Part shown: one piece after another, positions 1 through 7,423 of the stretch
How the letters are laid out: each line of letters starts with the position of its first letter
How positions within the stretch are numbered: the stretch's first letter is position 1
Source of the DNA: Lachnospiraceae bacterium
GTDB taxonomy: Bacteria; Bacillota; Clostridia; Lachnospirales; Lachnospiraceae
Length of the DNA: 27,041 nt
Assembly (NCBI GenBank): GCA_016282215.1
Contig: JAEEKC010000235.1
Coordinates: 1-27,041 of the forward strand
Direction: 5' to 3'
Notes under the pieces: generated by a model
The model's input: the letters and a program-made list of their open reading frames with translations, nothing else
What the model was told of the DNA's origin: nothing
Databases searched by the model: none
Program-made: the position numbers and the translations under genes

Positions 1-1529
1 ATCCCCGCAACGATCACCTCTCCGAACACTCCCACCAGCAACGCAAGCACACATAGCACTACCATGGGAAGGATCATAAGCAGCGGCTCCTTCTCCGTTT
101 CCTGCTCCTTAGTTTCCATCCTGTCTGTTTGCGCCTTCTTTCCCTGCCGCTTCTCCTCAGACAGACTGCCCTGGCCATTCTTTCCTTCGCTCTCCTCCGT
201 CTTCAGCGGGAAGAACGCCGAAACCACCACCGGCATCAGATAGCCGGCCGTCAGCAGCGCCGAGATCAAAAGCACGATGGGAGGAAGCACAGACCATACG
301 CCATTTTCCGTCTGCAGGCAGGCAGATGCGATATTCCACTTTGCAAGAAAACCTCCCATGGGCGGAATGCCGATCAGCGAAAGCGAGGCAAACGCAAAGC
401 ACCACATGGTGACGGGCATCTTTTTCCCGAGTCCGGAAAAGTCCCTTACATCACGCAGTCCTGTCATATGGATGATGGCACCGGCCGCAAGGAAAAGGCA
501 GCTTTTTGCAAAGGCATGGGCAAGAACCTGCAATAGTCCTCCCGTCAGACCTTCCCATGAAAAACAGGCAAGGGCTGCCATGATATAGGACAGCTGGCTG
601 ACCGTGGAATAGGCCAGGCGTTTTTTCAGATCCTTGGAGATCAGCGCCATGGAAGATCCCAGCAGCACCGTGATCATAACAAGCGCCAGCCAGACCTTCA
701 GCAATATTGATCCAATGAGCAGCTGCGGTCCCACAGAATAATAGATTAAACGGACCAGCGCAATGATGCCGGCCTTGGCGATGATTCCTGACAGCAGAGC
801 AGATGCCGGCGCGGGCGCGATCGGATGTGCGGTCGGCAGCCAGCTGTGCATCGGATAGATACCCGCCTTGGTGCCAAAACCCAGGATCCCCAAAAACATC
901 ATCAGCAAAAACACGGGCCTGTTTGTGATCTGCACCTGGGATAAAAATCCGCCAGCCAAAAATGTCATATCACCGTCCGTGATGGAATAGATATAGATCA
1001 CGGCGCAAAGTCCCATGAGCGCGCCGCCCACGGAATAAAACAGATATTTGATACCGGCCTGTACGGACTCTTTTGTCATTTCATGCAGTACCAGCGGTAC
1101 CGACAAAAGCGTGGTCATCTCAAAGCAAAGATACATGGTGATCAGGTTTGCGGACAGGCACACGCCGGTCAGCGCGCCCATGGTCAGTAAAAAGCAGCCG
1201 AAAAAGATATGCGTCCGCTCTTCCTTTTCCATATAAACAAGCGCATAGCAGCAGATCAGCGTAAACAGGCACAATGCAACAGTCAGCATCAGTTTCCCGA
1301 AACCGTCCACAGCAAAGGAAAGACTTACCCTGTCCACCAAAGGAAATGCGATCTGACTGCCCTGTGAAAAACATACCGCGCAGATGCAGCAAATATCCGC
1401 GATCAATACCGCTATGAGATACCGCACTTTTCCGTATTCGGTTTTTTTCTGCTCTTCTTCCTTACCGCCGCGCACAAGAAATGTGATACCGGCCAGTATT
1501 GGAAAAAAGATCGCTAACAGATACAACAC
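1..1529 (-). CDS. MrpD/NuoM-like antiporter subunit (second copy), 3' end cut by window edge
   Basis: This is a proton-translocating antiporter-like membrane subunit of the Mrp/Mbh/complex I family (Proton_antipo_M domain). The gene starts at a GTG (1527-1529) preceded by AAGGAGA and is open to the left edge, so about 509 codons are visible and the C-terminus is missing. Many hydrophobic helices are present. The family's key charged residues are visible: a TM5 glutamate (about E137, in CFEMTT), the TM7 lysine (about K221, GTKAGIYPMHSWLP), another lysine near 252, and the AHAFAKS motif (about H338, K342). A charged hydrophilic stretch rich in E, K and Q lies near residues 432-467 between helices. 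It follows the other MrpD-like gene by 27 bp and is the last visible gene of the operon. It could be the counterpart of the MrpA N-terminal part or of the second antiporter subunit in Mbx-type complexes; the family is certain but the exact subunit name is not. Confidence 0.9.
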   Translation of the reverse strand, partial: MLYLLAIFFPILAGITFLVRGGKEEEQKKTEYGKVRYLIAVLIADICCICAVCFSQGSQIAFPLVDRVSLSFAVDGFGKLMLTVALCLFTLICCYALVYMEKEERTHIFFGCFLLTMGALTGVCLSANLITMYLCFEMTTLLSVPLVLHEMTKESVQAGIKYLFYSVGGALMGLCAVIYIYSITDGDMTFLAGGFLSQVQITNRPVFLLMMFLGILGFGTKAGIYPMHSWLPTAHPIAPAPASALLSGIIAKAGIIALVRLIYYSVGPQLLIGSILLKVWLALVMITVLLGSSMALISKDLKKRLAYSTVSQLSYIMAALACFSWEGLTGGLLQVLAHAFAKSCLFLAAGAIIHMTGLRDVRDFSGLGKKMPVTMWCFAFASLSLIGIPPMGGFLAKWNIASACLQTENGVWSVLPPIVLLISALLTAGYLMPVVVSAFFPLKTEESEGKNGQGSLSEEKRQGKKAQTDRMETKEQETEKEPLLMILPMVVLCVLALLVGVFGEVIVAG

Positions 1530-1556
1530 CGCGACTCTCCTTCATCAAAGATATTA

Positions 1557-3053
1557 CTACCTGAACATCTCCAGCCCTTTGTTTATAAGTTCCACTACAA
1601 ACCCGCTGTTTAAGCCCAGCAAAAGGTTCCCTGCCGTCAGCACCAGCATGGGCAGGTGATAATTGATATGATGATGCATCATTTCACTCTTGCCCGGTTT
1701 TCCGTCCGGCGTGAAGATGCGGATCATAGTCATGATAAAATACAGAGCGTTGAGCATCGAACTGATGGCCAGCCCCATCATCACAAGGATGACTTTTTTC
1801 CCGCTGCCCCCGGCTACCGCCGCAAGGGCAAACTGCAGCTTACTCGAAAAGCCGGCAAAGATCGGAATGCCGATCATGGACAGGGCGCCAAAGGTAAAAT
1901 ACACGCCGGCCACTTTGGTCTTCAGTCCGACGCCCTGCAGATCCTTGAATTTCAGCGTACCACCGCCGGCCTCCGCCAGACGCGGCGTAGTCAGAAACAG
2001 CTGCGACTTGGTCAGGGCATGGGCGATGATATGGAACATGGCCGCCGTAAAGCCTGCCATACCGCCAAGCCCGATCCCCATATAGATATAACCGATCTGC
2101 GCCGCCGAAGAATATGCCACCATGTGGTTTAAGTTATTGGTATGGATCGCTTCCACGGAACCGGCGATCATGCCGCAGATGCCCAGCACCAGAAGGATAT
2201 TTTTGATAGGGAGCATATCCAGCACTTCAATGCCGATCGCCCGGTAGTAGGTTTTAAATAAGAGAAAAATATAAGCCTTGGAAACCAGTGAAGATAACAG
2301 AGCCGCTGCGGTCGGCGTTGCCCAGCCGTAGGTATCCGGCATCCAGAAATAAAACGGAAACAGACCGCTCTTGATACATAGTCCGATGGTCAGGATCCCG
2401 ACAGCCACGCCGATCACAGGCAGTACGTTCGGATCTGCGGCCAGCTGTGCGATCGCTCCCTGCATAGGCACCATCAGAAGATGTCCCGTAATATCATACA
2501 GAAGCACCACGCCCAGCAGAAACAGGCCGGAACCCAGCAGGTTTAAGATCATATAACGAACAGCTGCAAGAGTGGTCCGTCCAATCTCACGAACGATCAG
2601 CACGCCGCAGCTCGTCAGCGTCAGGATCTCCAAAAAGACATAGCCGGTGAACAGGTCATTTGTCCACACCAGCGCCATCAGCGCAGCCGTCATCAGATTC
2701 ACCAGGGTATAAAAGAGATTCTGCTTACTCTCATCCATATCCTCCACAAGAAACCTGTGTCCGGCCGACACACTGCAGATCTCCACGATCAAAAAGGTCA
2801 GTGCGATCAGCGCTTCGAGAATTCCCGCCCTGATCTCATTGCCCCATGGAGCCGGAAATTCGCCCATTACATAGGTAAAGCTCGTGCCTGTTTTGACCAC
2901 ATAAAGTAAGACGCTGCTAACGAATACGATCAGCACGCCTTCGTAGATCAGGGTATAGATTTTTGCCGCTTTCGGTTTTAACATATAGCAGAGCACACCG
3001 GAAAACAGGCTCAGCACAATGGTAAAAAGCGGGAAGTTTCTGACAAATTCCAC
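1557..3053 (-). CDS. MrpD/NuoM-like antiporter subunit (first copy)
   Basis: This 498-residue polytopic membrane protein is of the normal length for MrpD/MbhH and is expected to carry one ion or proton translocation path in the antiporter complex. Conserved features are the TM5 glutamate (about E142, VFLEILTLTS), the TM7 lysine (about K228, CIKSGLFPFYFWMPD), a second lysine near 259 and a downstream AHALTKSQLF motif. Its ATG abuts the stop codon of the MrpC gene with no spacer, which implies translational coupling. The next gene downstream is a second protein of the same family, so the complex would have two antiporter subunits. I assign it as the MrpD position by operon order. Confidence 0.92.
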   Translation of the reverse strand: MEFVRNFPLFTIVLSLFSGVLCYMLKPKAAKIYTLIYEGVLIVFVSSVLLYVVKTGTSFTYVMGEFPAPWGNEIRAGILEALIALTFLIVEICSVSAGHRFLVEDMDESKQNLFYTLVNLMTAALMALVWTNDLFTGYVFLEILTLTSCGVLIVREIGRTTLAAVRYMILNLLGSGLFLLGVVLLYDITGHLLMVPMQGAIAQLAADPNVLPVIGVAVGILTIGLCIKSGLFPFYFWMPDTYGWATPTAAALLSSLVSKAYIFLLFKTYYRAIGIEVLDMLPIKNILLVLGICGMIAGSVEAIHTNNLNHMVAYSSAAQIGYIYMGIGLGGMAGFTAAMFHIIAHALTKSQLFLTTPRLAEAGGGTLKFKDLQGVGLKTKVAGVYFTFGALSMIGIPIFAGFSSKLQFALAAVAGGSGKKVILVMMGLAISSMLNALYFIMTMIRIFTPDGKPGKSEMMHHHINYHLPMLVLTAGNLLLGLNSGFVVELINKGLEMFR

Positions 3054-3431
3054 TTATCTGTCCTCTGCCGCATGAACGGCTTTCTCATACATTTCATCAA
3101 TGTCGAGAGTATGATATCTTTTGTATAAACGGATCGTAATAGAAAGCATGATGGCTGTCACGGATACCGACACCACAATGCCCGTCAGCACCAGTCCCGC
3201 CGGTACGGGATTGATATAGGCAGAAACCTCCGTCACCCCGTTTTCGATGATGGGCGCCTTCCTGCCTTCGATGAAACCCATGGAGGCCAGAAACAAAAAG
3301 GTTCCTGTATCCATGATATTCATGCCGATCAGTTTTTTGATCAGGTTTTTCTGAAACAGCAGCATGGTCAGTCCGATGCCGAACAGGATCACGGCCACCG
3401 CTTCTTCGTAATTTATCAGTAGTGTTTCCAT
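3054..3431 (-). CDS. mrpC: MrpC/NuoK-like subunit
   Basis: This 125-residue protein has three predicted membrane helices and resembles NuoK, as MrpC (MnhC/MbhG) does. Helix 1 begins near residue 10 (AVAVILFGIGLTMLLF), followed by KKLIGMNIMDTGTFLFLAS, the NuoK-like segment with G-M-N, and a third helix from PVPAGLVLTGIVVSVSV. The length is normal for the family. Only 3 bp separate it from the upstream MnhB-type gene, and its stop directly precedes the MrpD start. In Mrp complexes this subunit sits between the antiporter subunits and the small subunits. Confidence 0.9.
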   Translation of the reverse strand: METLLINYEEAVAVILFGIGLTMLLFQKNLIKKLIGMNIMDTGTFLFLASMGFIEGRKAPIIENGVTEVSAYINPVPAGLVLTGIVVSVSVTAIMLSITIRLYKRYHTLDIDEMYEKAVHAAEDR

Positions 3432-3434
3432 ACC

Positions 3435-4265
3435 TTATTTATCCTCGTTTTCTTCCGGAAGACTGCCATGTCCGATGCTTCCGCGCCGGAACAGGCTGTA
3501 AAAACCGAACATCGTACAGGCAACCACGAATCCCACTGCGATATCAAGCGGCAGGATCAGGCCGCCGCTGATGATATCCCCCGGCGCCCCTTTCGGAATG
3601 TGGTTTTCCAATCCGTTCGCCCCTGTGAAGAAGACATATCCTTTTGCAAAACTATAAAATGTCAGTGCCACAAAGGTCACGGTTTTCAGCATGGATTCCG
3701 TAAACACCCGGTCCATGGTATCGAAACCGAAACCGGCAGCAAAGATGATCAGCGCTGCCCCCATCACCGCGCCGCCGGAAAAACCGCCGCCGGGAGACAA
3801 CTGGCCGTTCATCAGAATATAAATCCCAAACAAAAACAGACAGGGCAGCAGAAACAGTCCCACGGACTTTAAAATGCTTTCTCCGGAAAGTCTGTGATAA
3901 TCTTCAAAGCTGACCGTATAATAACTGTCATATTCCTTGCGCATATTTTTTTTGTCGATCCCAAGCAAAATCACGACACAGACCAGCGCCGTAAACAGTA
4001 CATGGGATTCTCCGAGGGTATCAAAAGCGCGGTAATCCAGGATCATGCCCGCCACAATATTGGTGGCGCCGGTCTCCTCGAGCCCCTGCTCCACATATCG
4101 TTTTGTCACCTCCGTAGCGCGAACATTTTCTTCGCCGTACCGCGGCAGCCTTGACACGGTATAGAGCAGCACGCCGATCAGAAGGATGCAGCTGATGACG
4201 GCAACGAGATTATAGATCCTGTCAAAACGCTTCTTATTCTTTTCTGTGTTCTTTTTTTCTGCCAT
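3435..4265 (-). CDS. mrpB: MbhE-MnhB fusion (MrpB-type subunit with extra N-terminal MbhE-like part)
   Basis: At 276 residues this is about twice the usual MnhB/MrpB length. The C-terminal half (from about residue 120) is MnhB: it has the hallmark PGGGFSGGAV segment and helices such as GGLILPLDIAVGFVVACTMF. The N-terminal part (about 15-105) has two helices and an LDYRAFDTLGE motif, which matches the C-terminal MbhE-like part of large MrpA proteins (the DFRGFDTLGE type). So the end of MrpA appears fused to MrpB, and the preceding MrpA piece (DUF4040) is the separate gene at 4366-4644. In archaeal Mbh these parts are separate subunits. No frameshift is needed to read this protein. It is separated from the DUF4040 gene by 100 bp that carry two degenerate copies of a short repeat. 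Confidence 0.88.
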   Translation of the reverse strand: MAEKKNTEKNKKRFDRIYNLVAVISCILLIGVLLYTVSRLPRYGEENVRATEVTKRYVEQGLEETGATNIVAGMILDYRAFDTLGESHVLFTALVCVVILLGIDKKNMRKEYDSYYTVSFEDYHRLSGESILKSVGLFLLPCLFLFGIYILMNGQLSPGGGFSGGAVMGAALIIFAAGFGFDTMDRVFTESMLKTVTFVALTFYSFAKGYVFFTGANGLENHIPKGAPGDIISGGLILPLDIAVGFVVACTMFGFYSLFRRGSIGHGSLPEENEDK

Positions 4266-4365
4266 ATTCTGCCTTCTGACTTACTTCATTGGTATTTTTC
4301 CGGCTTCGAATTTTTATACCGGGTTTTACTCTGTTTTTTGATTAGAAATGTTTGGCTTCGTATTT

Positions 4366-4644
4366 TCAGGACTTTCGTTTCTTTCGCTTCTGCTGCTCGT
4401 CGTCTTCTGCCTTGATCTTTTTGAGCGTCATCAAAAACAGCGTCCCGCTGATACCGGCACCCACCGCCGCTTCAGTAATAGCCAGATCCGGCGATTCCAT
4501 CAGCACCCAGAGCACACACATGATGGAACTGTAGGACATAAAGATGATCACCGCCTGCATCAGATTTTTGGTCAGATTCACGGCGATCGCACATGCGATC
4601 AAAAGGATCAAAAGCAATATTCTGAAAATCGCTGTTGTGCCCAT
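4366..4644 (-). CDS. DUF4040 / MbhD-like subunit (detached part of MrpA)
   Basis: This 92-residue protein with three helices carries the MALI/ASPDVAITEA-type signature seen here as MESPDLAITEAAVGAGISG, which identifies the DUF4040/MbhD domain. In typical bacterial MrpA this domain lies in the C-terminal third of an approximately 800-residue protein; here it is encoded alone, as in Mbh-type complexes. The C-terminus is very basic and charged (KKIKAEDDEQQKRKKRKS). The start has an upstream AAGGAGAG, spaced well for translation. It lies between the MrpG-like and MbhE-MnhB genes, with 70 and 100 bp spacers that are long for this operon. Confidence 0.88.
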   Translation of the reverse strand: MGTTAIFRILLLILLIACAIAVNLTKNLMQAVIIFMSYSSIMCVLWVLMESPDLAITEAAVGAGISGTLFLMTLKKIKAEDDEQQKRKKRKS

Positions 4645-4680
4645 GCAGCTCTCCTTACTGGAATAAATAGTTAATCAACT

Positions 4681-4697
4681 CCGTATTTTCATATCGG
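4681..4697 (-). repeat. Short hairpin repeat, copy between the MrpG and DUF4040 genes
   Basis: The plus-strand sequence CCGTATTTTCATATCGG differs from the 16-mer at 9128 and 21260 only at the end. Its minus-strand RNA would form the same GAAA-capped stem. Two further degenerate forms lie in the next spacer (TTCGTATTTTCAGG near 4362 and TTCGAATTTTTATACCGG near 4305). Confidence 0.5.
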
Positions 4698-4714
4698 ACC
4701 TGATACGAAATAAA

Positions 4715-5092
4715 TCATTTACGGGAACGCTTCTTTTGCTTCATCTGTTTTCTCTGTTTCTCGGAAGTGATCGCGCCCTTACCCACGATCCGGTACAACT
4801 CCGGATTCGTATAATATTCGATCTGTGTCAGAAAATGTGAGGATACCGGTGAAGTAAACCACATAAATACGATGATCAGGATCAGTTTCAGGGTATCCGC
4901 ATGAAATCCGGCTGCTCCCAGCACGCCGCCGACAATACACATAACGCCCAGAGTGTCGCCGATCCCCGCACTATGCAGTCTGTTCATGGCAAAGCCAAAG
5001 CGGTTCGCACCGATCACCGCCGCCGTAAATGCGATCATACCGAAGAACAGGCAGATCGCTACTACCCAAAATCCGATCCACTGTGTTGTCAT
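4715..5092 (-). CDS. mrpG: MrpG subunit (MnhG/MbhC)
   Basis: This 125-residue three-helix protein matches PhaG/MnhG. The hydrophobic N-terminal helix (about 7-28) is followed by the family segment FAMNRLHSAGIGDTLGVMC, then a third helix ending in TSPVSSHFLTQIEYY (the TxPxxAHxl region of MrpG). The C-terminus is a lysine/arginine-rich tail (KQMKQKKRSRK). It follows MrpF by 46 bp. In the complex it packs with MrpE and MrpF; the family assignment is firm from the RLHSAGIGDTLG motif. Confidence 0.92.
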   Translation of the reverse strand: MTTQWIGFWVVAICLFFGMIAFTAAVIGANRFGFAMNRLHSAGIGDTLGVMCIVGGVLGAAGFHADTLKLILIIVFMWFTSPVSSHFLTQIEYYTNPELYRIVGKGAITSEKQRKQMKQKKRSRK

Positions 5093-5138
5093 AATTTTTA
5101 TTCAATCCCTTCCTGTCTCGGATACAGACAGCCCCTCA

Positions 5139-5486
5139 TCAGTCAGCTTCGCCGTCCTTCGACGCTTTCTCCCTGCCGCTCTTGTCATCCGCGCCGTATT
5201 CTCCGCGCACCTTCTTCGCCGGCAGATAAACGGAAACCAGGATCAGCACCGATACGAAACTGACCATCGCATAGATCAGTGCCACATCCACCAGGTAACT
5301 TTCTTTCTGCATGACCGACAAAACGGAAATGCAGCAGATCACCATAGTGCCGATCATGTTGATGGCAAGCACCCTGTCCGTGATACGCGGACCGATGATC
5401 GACCGGATCAGCGATGCGGTGATCAGGACTGCGAACCAGCAGAGCACGATCATATATAAAATGTAGTAGGCGCGTTCAATCGTCAT
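5139..5486 (-). CDS. mrpF: MrpF subunit (MnhF/MbhB)
   Basis: This 115-residue protein has three helices and the MrpF signature GPRITDRVLAINMIGT (usual form GPxxxDRVvAlnxi), followed by the helix VDVALIYAMVSFVSVLILV. The C-terminus is charged and soluble (KSGREKASKDGEAD). It is 7 bp downstream of MrpE, so both are translated from the same message. The aspartate of the DR pair is the residue usually implicated in ion handling in this subunit. Confidence 0.92.
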   Translation of the reverse strand: MTIERAYYILYMIVLCWFAVLITASLIRSIIGPRITDRVLAINMIGTMVICCISVLSVMQKESYLVDVALIYAMVSFVSVLILVSVYLPAKKVRGEYGADDKSGREKASKDGEAD

Positions 5487-5493
5487 AAAAACC

Positions 5494-5946
5494 TCACTTC
5501 ATCTTACGCAACAGCTTTACAAAAATGCACTCCTCCATGCCCTCGCCATACTCGGCGCGAAGGCAGTGCACTACGAAACGGTCTCCTTCCTGGAACACCG
5601 TGATGGTTCCCGGCGTCAGGGTAATGGAATTTGCCAGCAGGACATTTTGCAGATTCGTCTCAAAGCCGGAATGAAATTCGATCAGCACCGGTTCCGGTTT
5701 GCGCCTTCCGATGGCAAGTCCGGATACCTCAACCGAGGCCTTCATGATCTCCCAGATCAGCACCAGCACATAGAGGATAAACAGCGGCAGATTCCGTATG
5801 ATCCGCCTGTCAACCTCCGGTGAATAACCGATCACACGGTTTGCAAAAAGGGAAACGGCCACACTCAGAAGAATCCCGAAAACAATGATTTCTCCCGTAA
5901 TGCGGCCATTCAATATGATCCATAATATGATGATAAACAGATACAT
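5494..5946 (-). CDS. mrpE: MrpE subunit (MnhE/MbhA), first gene of the antiporter operon
   Basis: This 150-residue protein has two or three N-terminal hydrophobic helices and a cytosolic C-terminal domain, as MrpE does. Family landmarks are the region around IWEIMKASVEV and LANSITLTPGTITV, where the NSITLTPGT motif is diagnostic, followed by the terminal domain with a conserved HCL. Its ATG is preceded by only a weak GGGGA site. A good sigma-A type promoter lies about 50 bp upstream (minus strand, -35 at 6011-6016, -10 at 5989-5994), so this gene is the start of an eight-gene operon. In Mrp complexes MrpE supports assembly and full activity. Confidence 0.93.
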   Translation of the reverse strand: MYLFIIILWIILNGRITGEIIVFGILLSVAVSLFANRVIGYSPEVDRRIIRNLPLFILYVLVLIWEIMKASVEVSGLAIGRRKPEPVLIEFHSGFETNLQNVLLANSITLTPGTITVFQEGDRFVVHCLRAEYGEGMEECIFVKLLRKMK

Positions 5947-5988
5947 CTCTTAGGTCCCCGGCTAATATCACACAAAAAAACTATTGCT

Positions 5989-6016
5989 ATTGTACTCCTT
6001 TTTTCCGTGTTTGCAA
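5989..6016 (-). promoter_or_regulatory. Promoter of the Mrp-type operon
   Basis: On the minus strand TTGCAA (6011-6016) and TACAAT (5989-5994) are separated by 16 bp. The predicted start of transcription lies about 35 nt before the MrpE ATG. No attenuator or riboswitch fits in the short leader. Confidence 0.65.
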
Positions 6017-6061
6017 CCCCAAAGCCGGGAGAATTCTACAATTACAGTTACTATTCACAGT

Positions 6062-6126
6062 TGATATGGATTTACAGACCGGACCGTCATGCTCGCATGT
6101 AAAATACCGGCTGTAAATCCATATCA
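6062..6126. repeat. 20-bp near-perfect inverted repeat in the divergent intergenic region
   Basis: The left arm (6062-6082) and right arm (6107-6126) pair over 20 bp with a single bulged A at 6078. The 24-nt interior contains a smaller inverted repeat, CATGC-tc-GCATG (6088-6099). Outside the main arms the pairing continues weakly (TTCACAGT on the left against ACTGCGAA on the right). The structure lies between the two divergent promoters and would not be part of either predicted mRNA. It could be an independent small RNA, a cruciform or protein-binding site, or the remnant of a small mobile element. A short minus-strand open frame over it (5987-6211) has no ribosome binding site and no recognizable content. 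Confidence 0.8.
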
Positions 6127-6194
6127 TGACTGCGAAGCAGGAGTCCCACAAGCATCGAACGATCACATATCCCACATATGACCTGCAAACGGTC

Positions 6195-6223
6195 TTGCAA
6201 TCGTATCTCATACCGATTAAAAT
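6195..6223 (+). promoter_or_regulatory. Promoter of the coiled-coil protein gene
   Basis: TTGCAA (6195-6200) and TAAAAT (6218-6223) are separated by 17 bp on the plus strand. The leader to the ATG at 6314 would be about 85 nt. It contains GCAATTCGTATCATCA (6244-6259), which recurs with one mismatch in the leader of the GntR gene (22779-22794). The rest of the intergenic region 5947-6313 holds only the Mrp promoter and the inverted repeat. Confidence 0.6.
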
Positions 6224-6313
6224 GTAATGACAGGATTAAAAGTGCAATTCGTATCATCAAATCTACTCAATACCAATCAGTGAATCATAAAGAAAGGCGG
6301 TCAAATACCGAAT

Positions 6314-6820
6314 ATGAATAAATCAAAAGAAAAGCAGCCGCAGTCGCCGGTAATAAACCCAAAACCCGCCGCCCTCCAAAAAGAAACCGTACAATTACAG
6401 GATGCTTTGATGCGGCTGCAGAAAGAAACCGATGAGCTACTCTCCCATGCAGGCAGACTTGTATCTTCCAGAGAAGACGAAGAAGACGGTGACGGCGGCG
6501 TCGCTGCTGATATGCTGCGCGTCCGGCTCCTGCGACTGCTGAAAGGCTTTGATGCAATCATGCAGCGTGCTGACGCTCTGTTTGAAGCGCTCAGTCTGGA
6601 CATGGGCAAAAATGCCGCAAGTATTCACTTATCGTTGCAGATCTTACAGCAGATCAAAGCTGTTGCCACGAAAGAAAAAGAAAAACTAAAACCCCTTGAA
6701 GAAAGCCTGGCCGTATCCGCAGATGCCGGCGCGGCAGAGAAAAAAGCGAAGCAGACGGTGCTCGTGAGCAAATTGAAAAACGCCTTAAAACAGCCGTCCG
6801 GCGAGGGCGTCTCCATGTGA
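6314..6820 (+). CDS. Orphan coiled-coil protein of unknown function
   Basis: I do not recognise this 168-residue soluble protein. It is rich in Lys, Glu, Gln, Ala and Leu, with heptad-like helices around residues 22-50 (LQKETVQLQDALMRLQKET) and 95-135 (SIHLSLQILQQIKAVATKEK). Between them lies an acidic patch (REDEEDGDGG). It has no signal peptide, no membrane segment and no cysteine. The start is supported by AAAGGCGG upstream, although the spacing is long (about 15 nt), and by a 17-bp spaced promoter. The gene is monocistronic and converges on yaaR, with 20 bp between the stop codons. Coding use of the frame is plausible because its composition is amphipathic and helical, while overlapping minus-strand frames are serine/arginine-rich and lack a start site. 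Confidence 0.7.
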   Translation: MNKSKEKQPQSPVINPKPAALQKETVQLQDALMRLQKETDELLSHAGRLVSSREDEEDGDGGVAADMLRVRLLRLLKGFDAIMQRADALFEALSLDMGKNAASIHLSLQILQQIKAVATKEKEKLKPLEESLAVSADAGAAEKKAKQTVLVSKLKNALKQPSGEGVSM

Positions 6821-6840
6821 TCTGTATAATCTGATCCGGC

Positions 6841-7296
6841 TCAGGTGAAGATATCGAGGATCAGTCCTTCGATCTCACCGATCTTGCTTAAGATCGCCAG
6901 ATGATCCTTTTCATCCTTGCAAAGTTCCTGCGCCAGCGCATCTAAGGTATCATCCACCTGCTTGATGATGCCATACACCCTGTGCCGGCCGCGTCGATCA
7001 AGGAAATTCTCCCTGGAAAACTTATGCGAACGGGATACCACCTCATTTAAGAAAGACTTGATGAGGGTACGGTATCTGCGCATATCCTTGATATCCATCT
7101 TCTTCGAGATCCGCTTCCCCTGATCCGTGATCTCATCCATCATGCCCATGAGGCGTTCCTGCAGTCCCGCCTCATCGATCCTGCTGGCCAGCAAAAACTT
7201 AAAGCCGCCGTCCGCCTGCTGCGCAGTCTGCGCCTGTTGTGTATCCGTCACCTGCTGTAACTGCTCTATGCGCATTCCCATTCCCATTTGGTCCAT
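6841..7296 (-). CDS. yaaR: YaaR family protein (DUF327)
   Basis: The protein belongs to the YaaR/DUF327 family of Firmicutes, whose biochemical function is not established. The best start is the ATG at 7294-7296 (MDQMGMGMRIEQ), preceded by AAAGGGG at good distance, which gives 151 residues; the frame continues upstream to an in-frame ATG (7348-7350) that lacks this support. Family features are the helical segments GLQERLMGMMDEITDQGKRI, KDMRRYRTLIKSFLNEVV and the conserved SHKFSRENFLDRRGRHRVYGIIKQVD region. It follows the guanylate kinase-like gene by 127 bp on the same strand, a pairing I know from Lachnospiraceae. There the pair is commonly followed by genes for the DNA polymerase III delta' subunit and a PSP1-type protein, which are absent here. 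Confidence 0.85.
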   Translation of the reverse strand: MDQMGMGMRIEQLQQVTDTQQAQTAQQADGGFKFLLASRIDEAGLQERLMGMMDEITDQGKRISKKMDIKDMRRYRTLIKSFLNEVVSRSHKFSRENFLDRRGRHRVYGIIKQVDDTLDALAQELCKDEKDHLAILSKIGEIEGLILDIFT

Positions 7297-7423
7297 ACGC
7301 CGTCCCCTTTCTGATGATCCTTCATCTCCTGTTTCGGTGTCCGGCGCCAACTGATGATGGCGCTCTTTACCGGCCGGAGTAATACGGACGATGCAACTGC
7401 CTTAGAATTATTATTCTTCGAAA

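Noticed and set aside
5987..6211. Minus-strand 74-codon open frame over the inverted repeat
   Set aside because: It has no ribosome binding site, overlaps the Mrp promoter and the hairpin arms, and its composition (Cys-rich, no pattern) looks like noncoding DNA.
7344..7363. GCGCCA/TGGCGC hairpin between the guanylate kinase-like gene and yaaR
   Set aside because: The stem is only 6 bp and the T-rich side follows it on the plus strand, the wrong side for terminating the minus-strand transcript.
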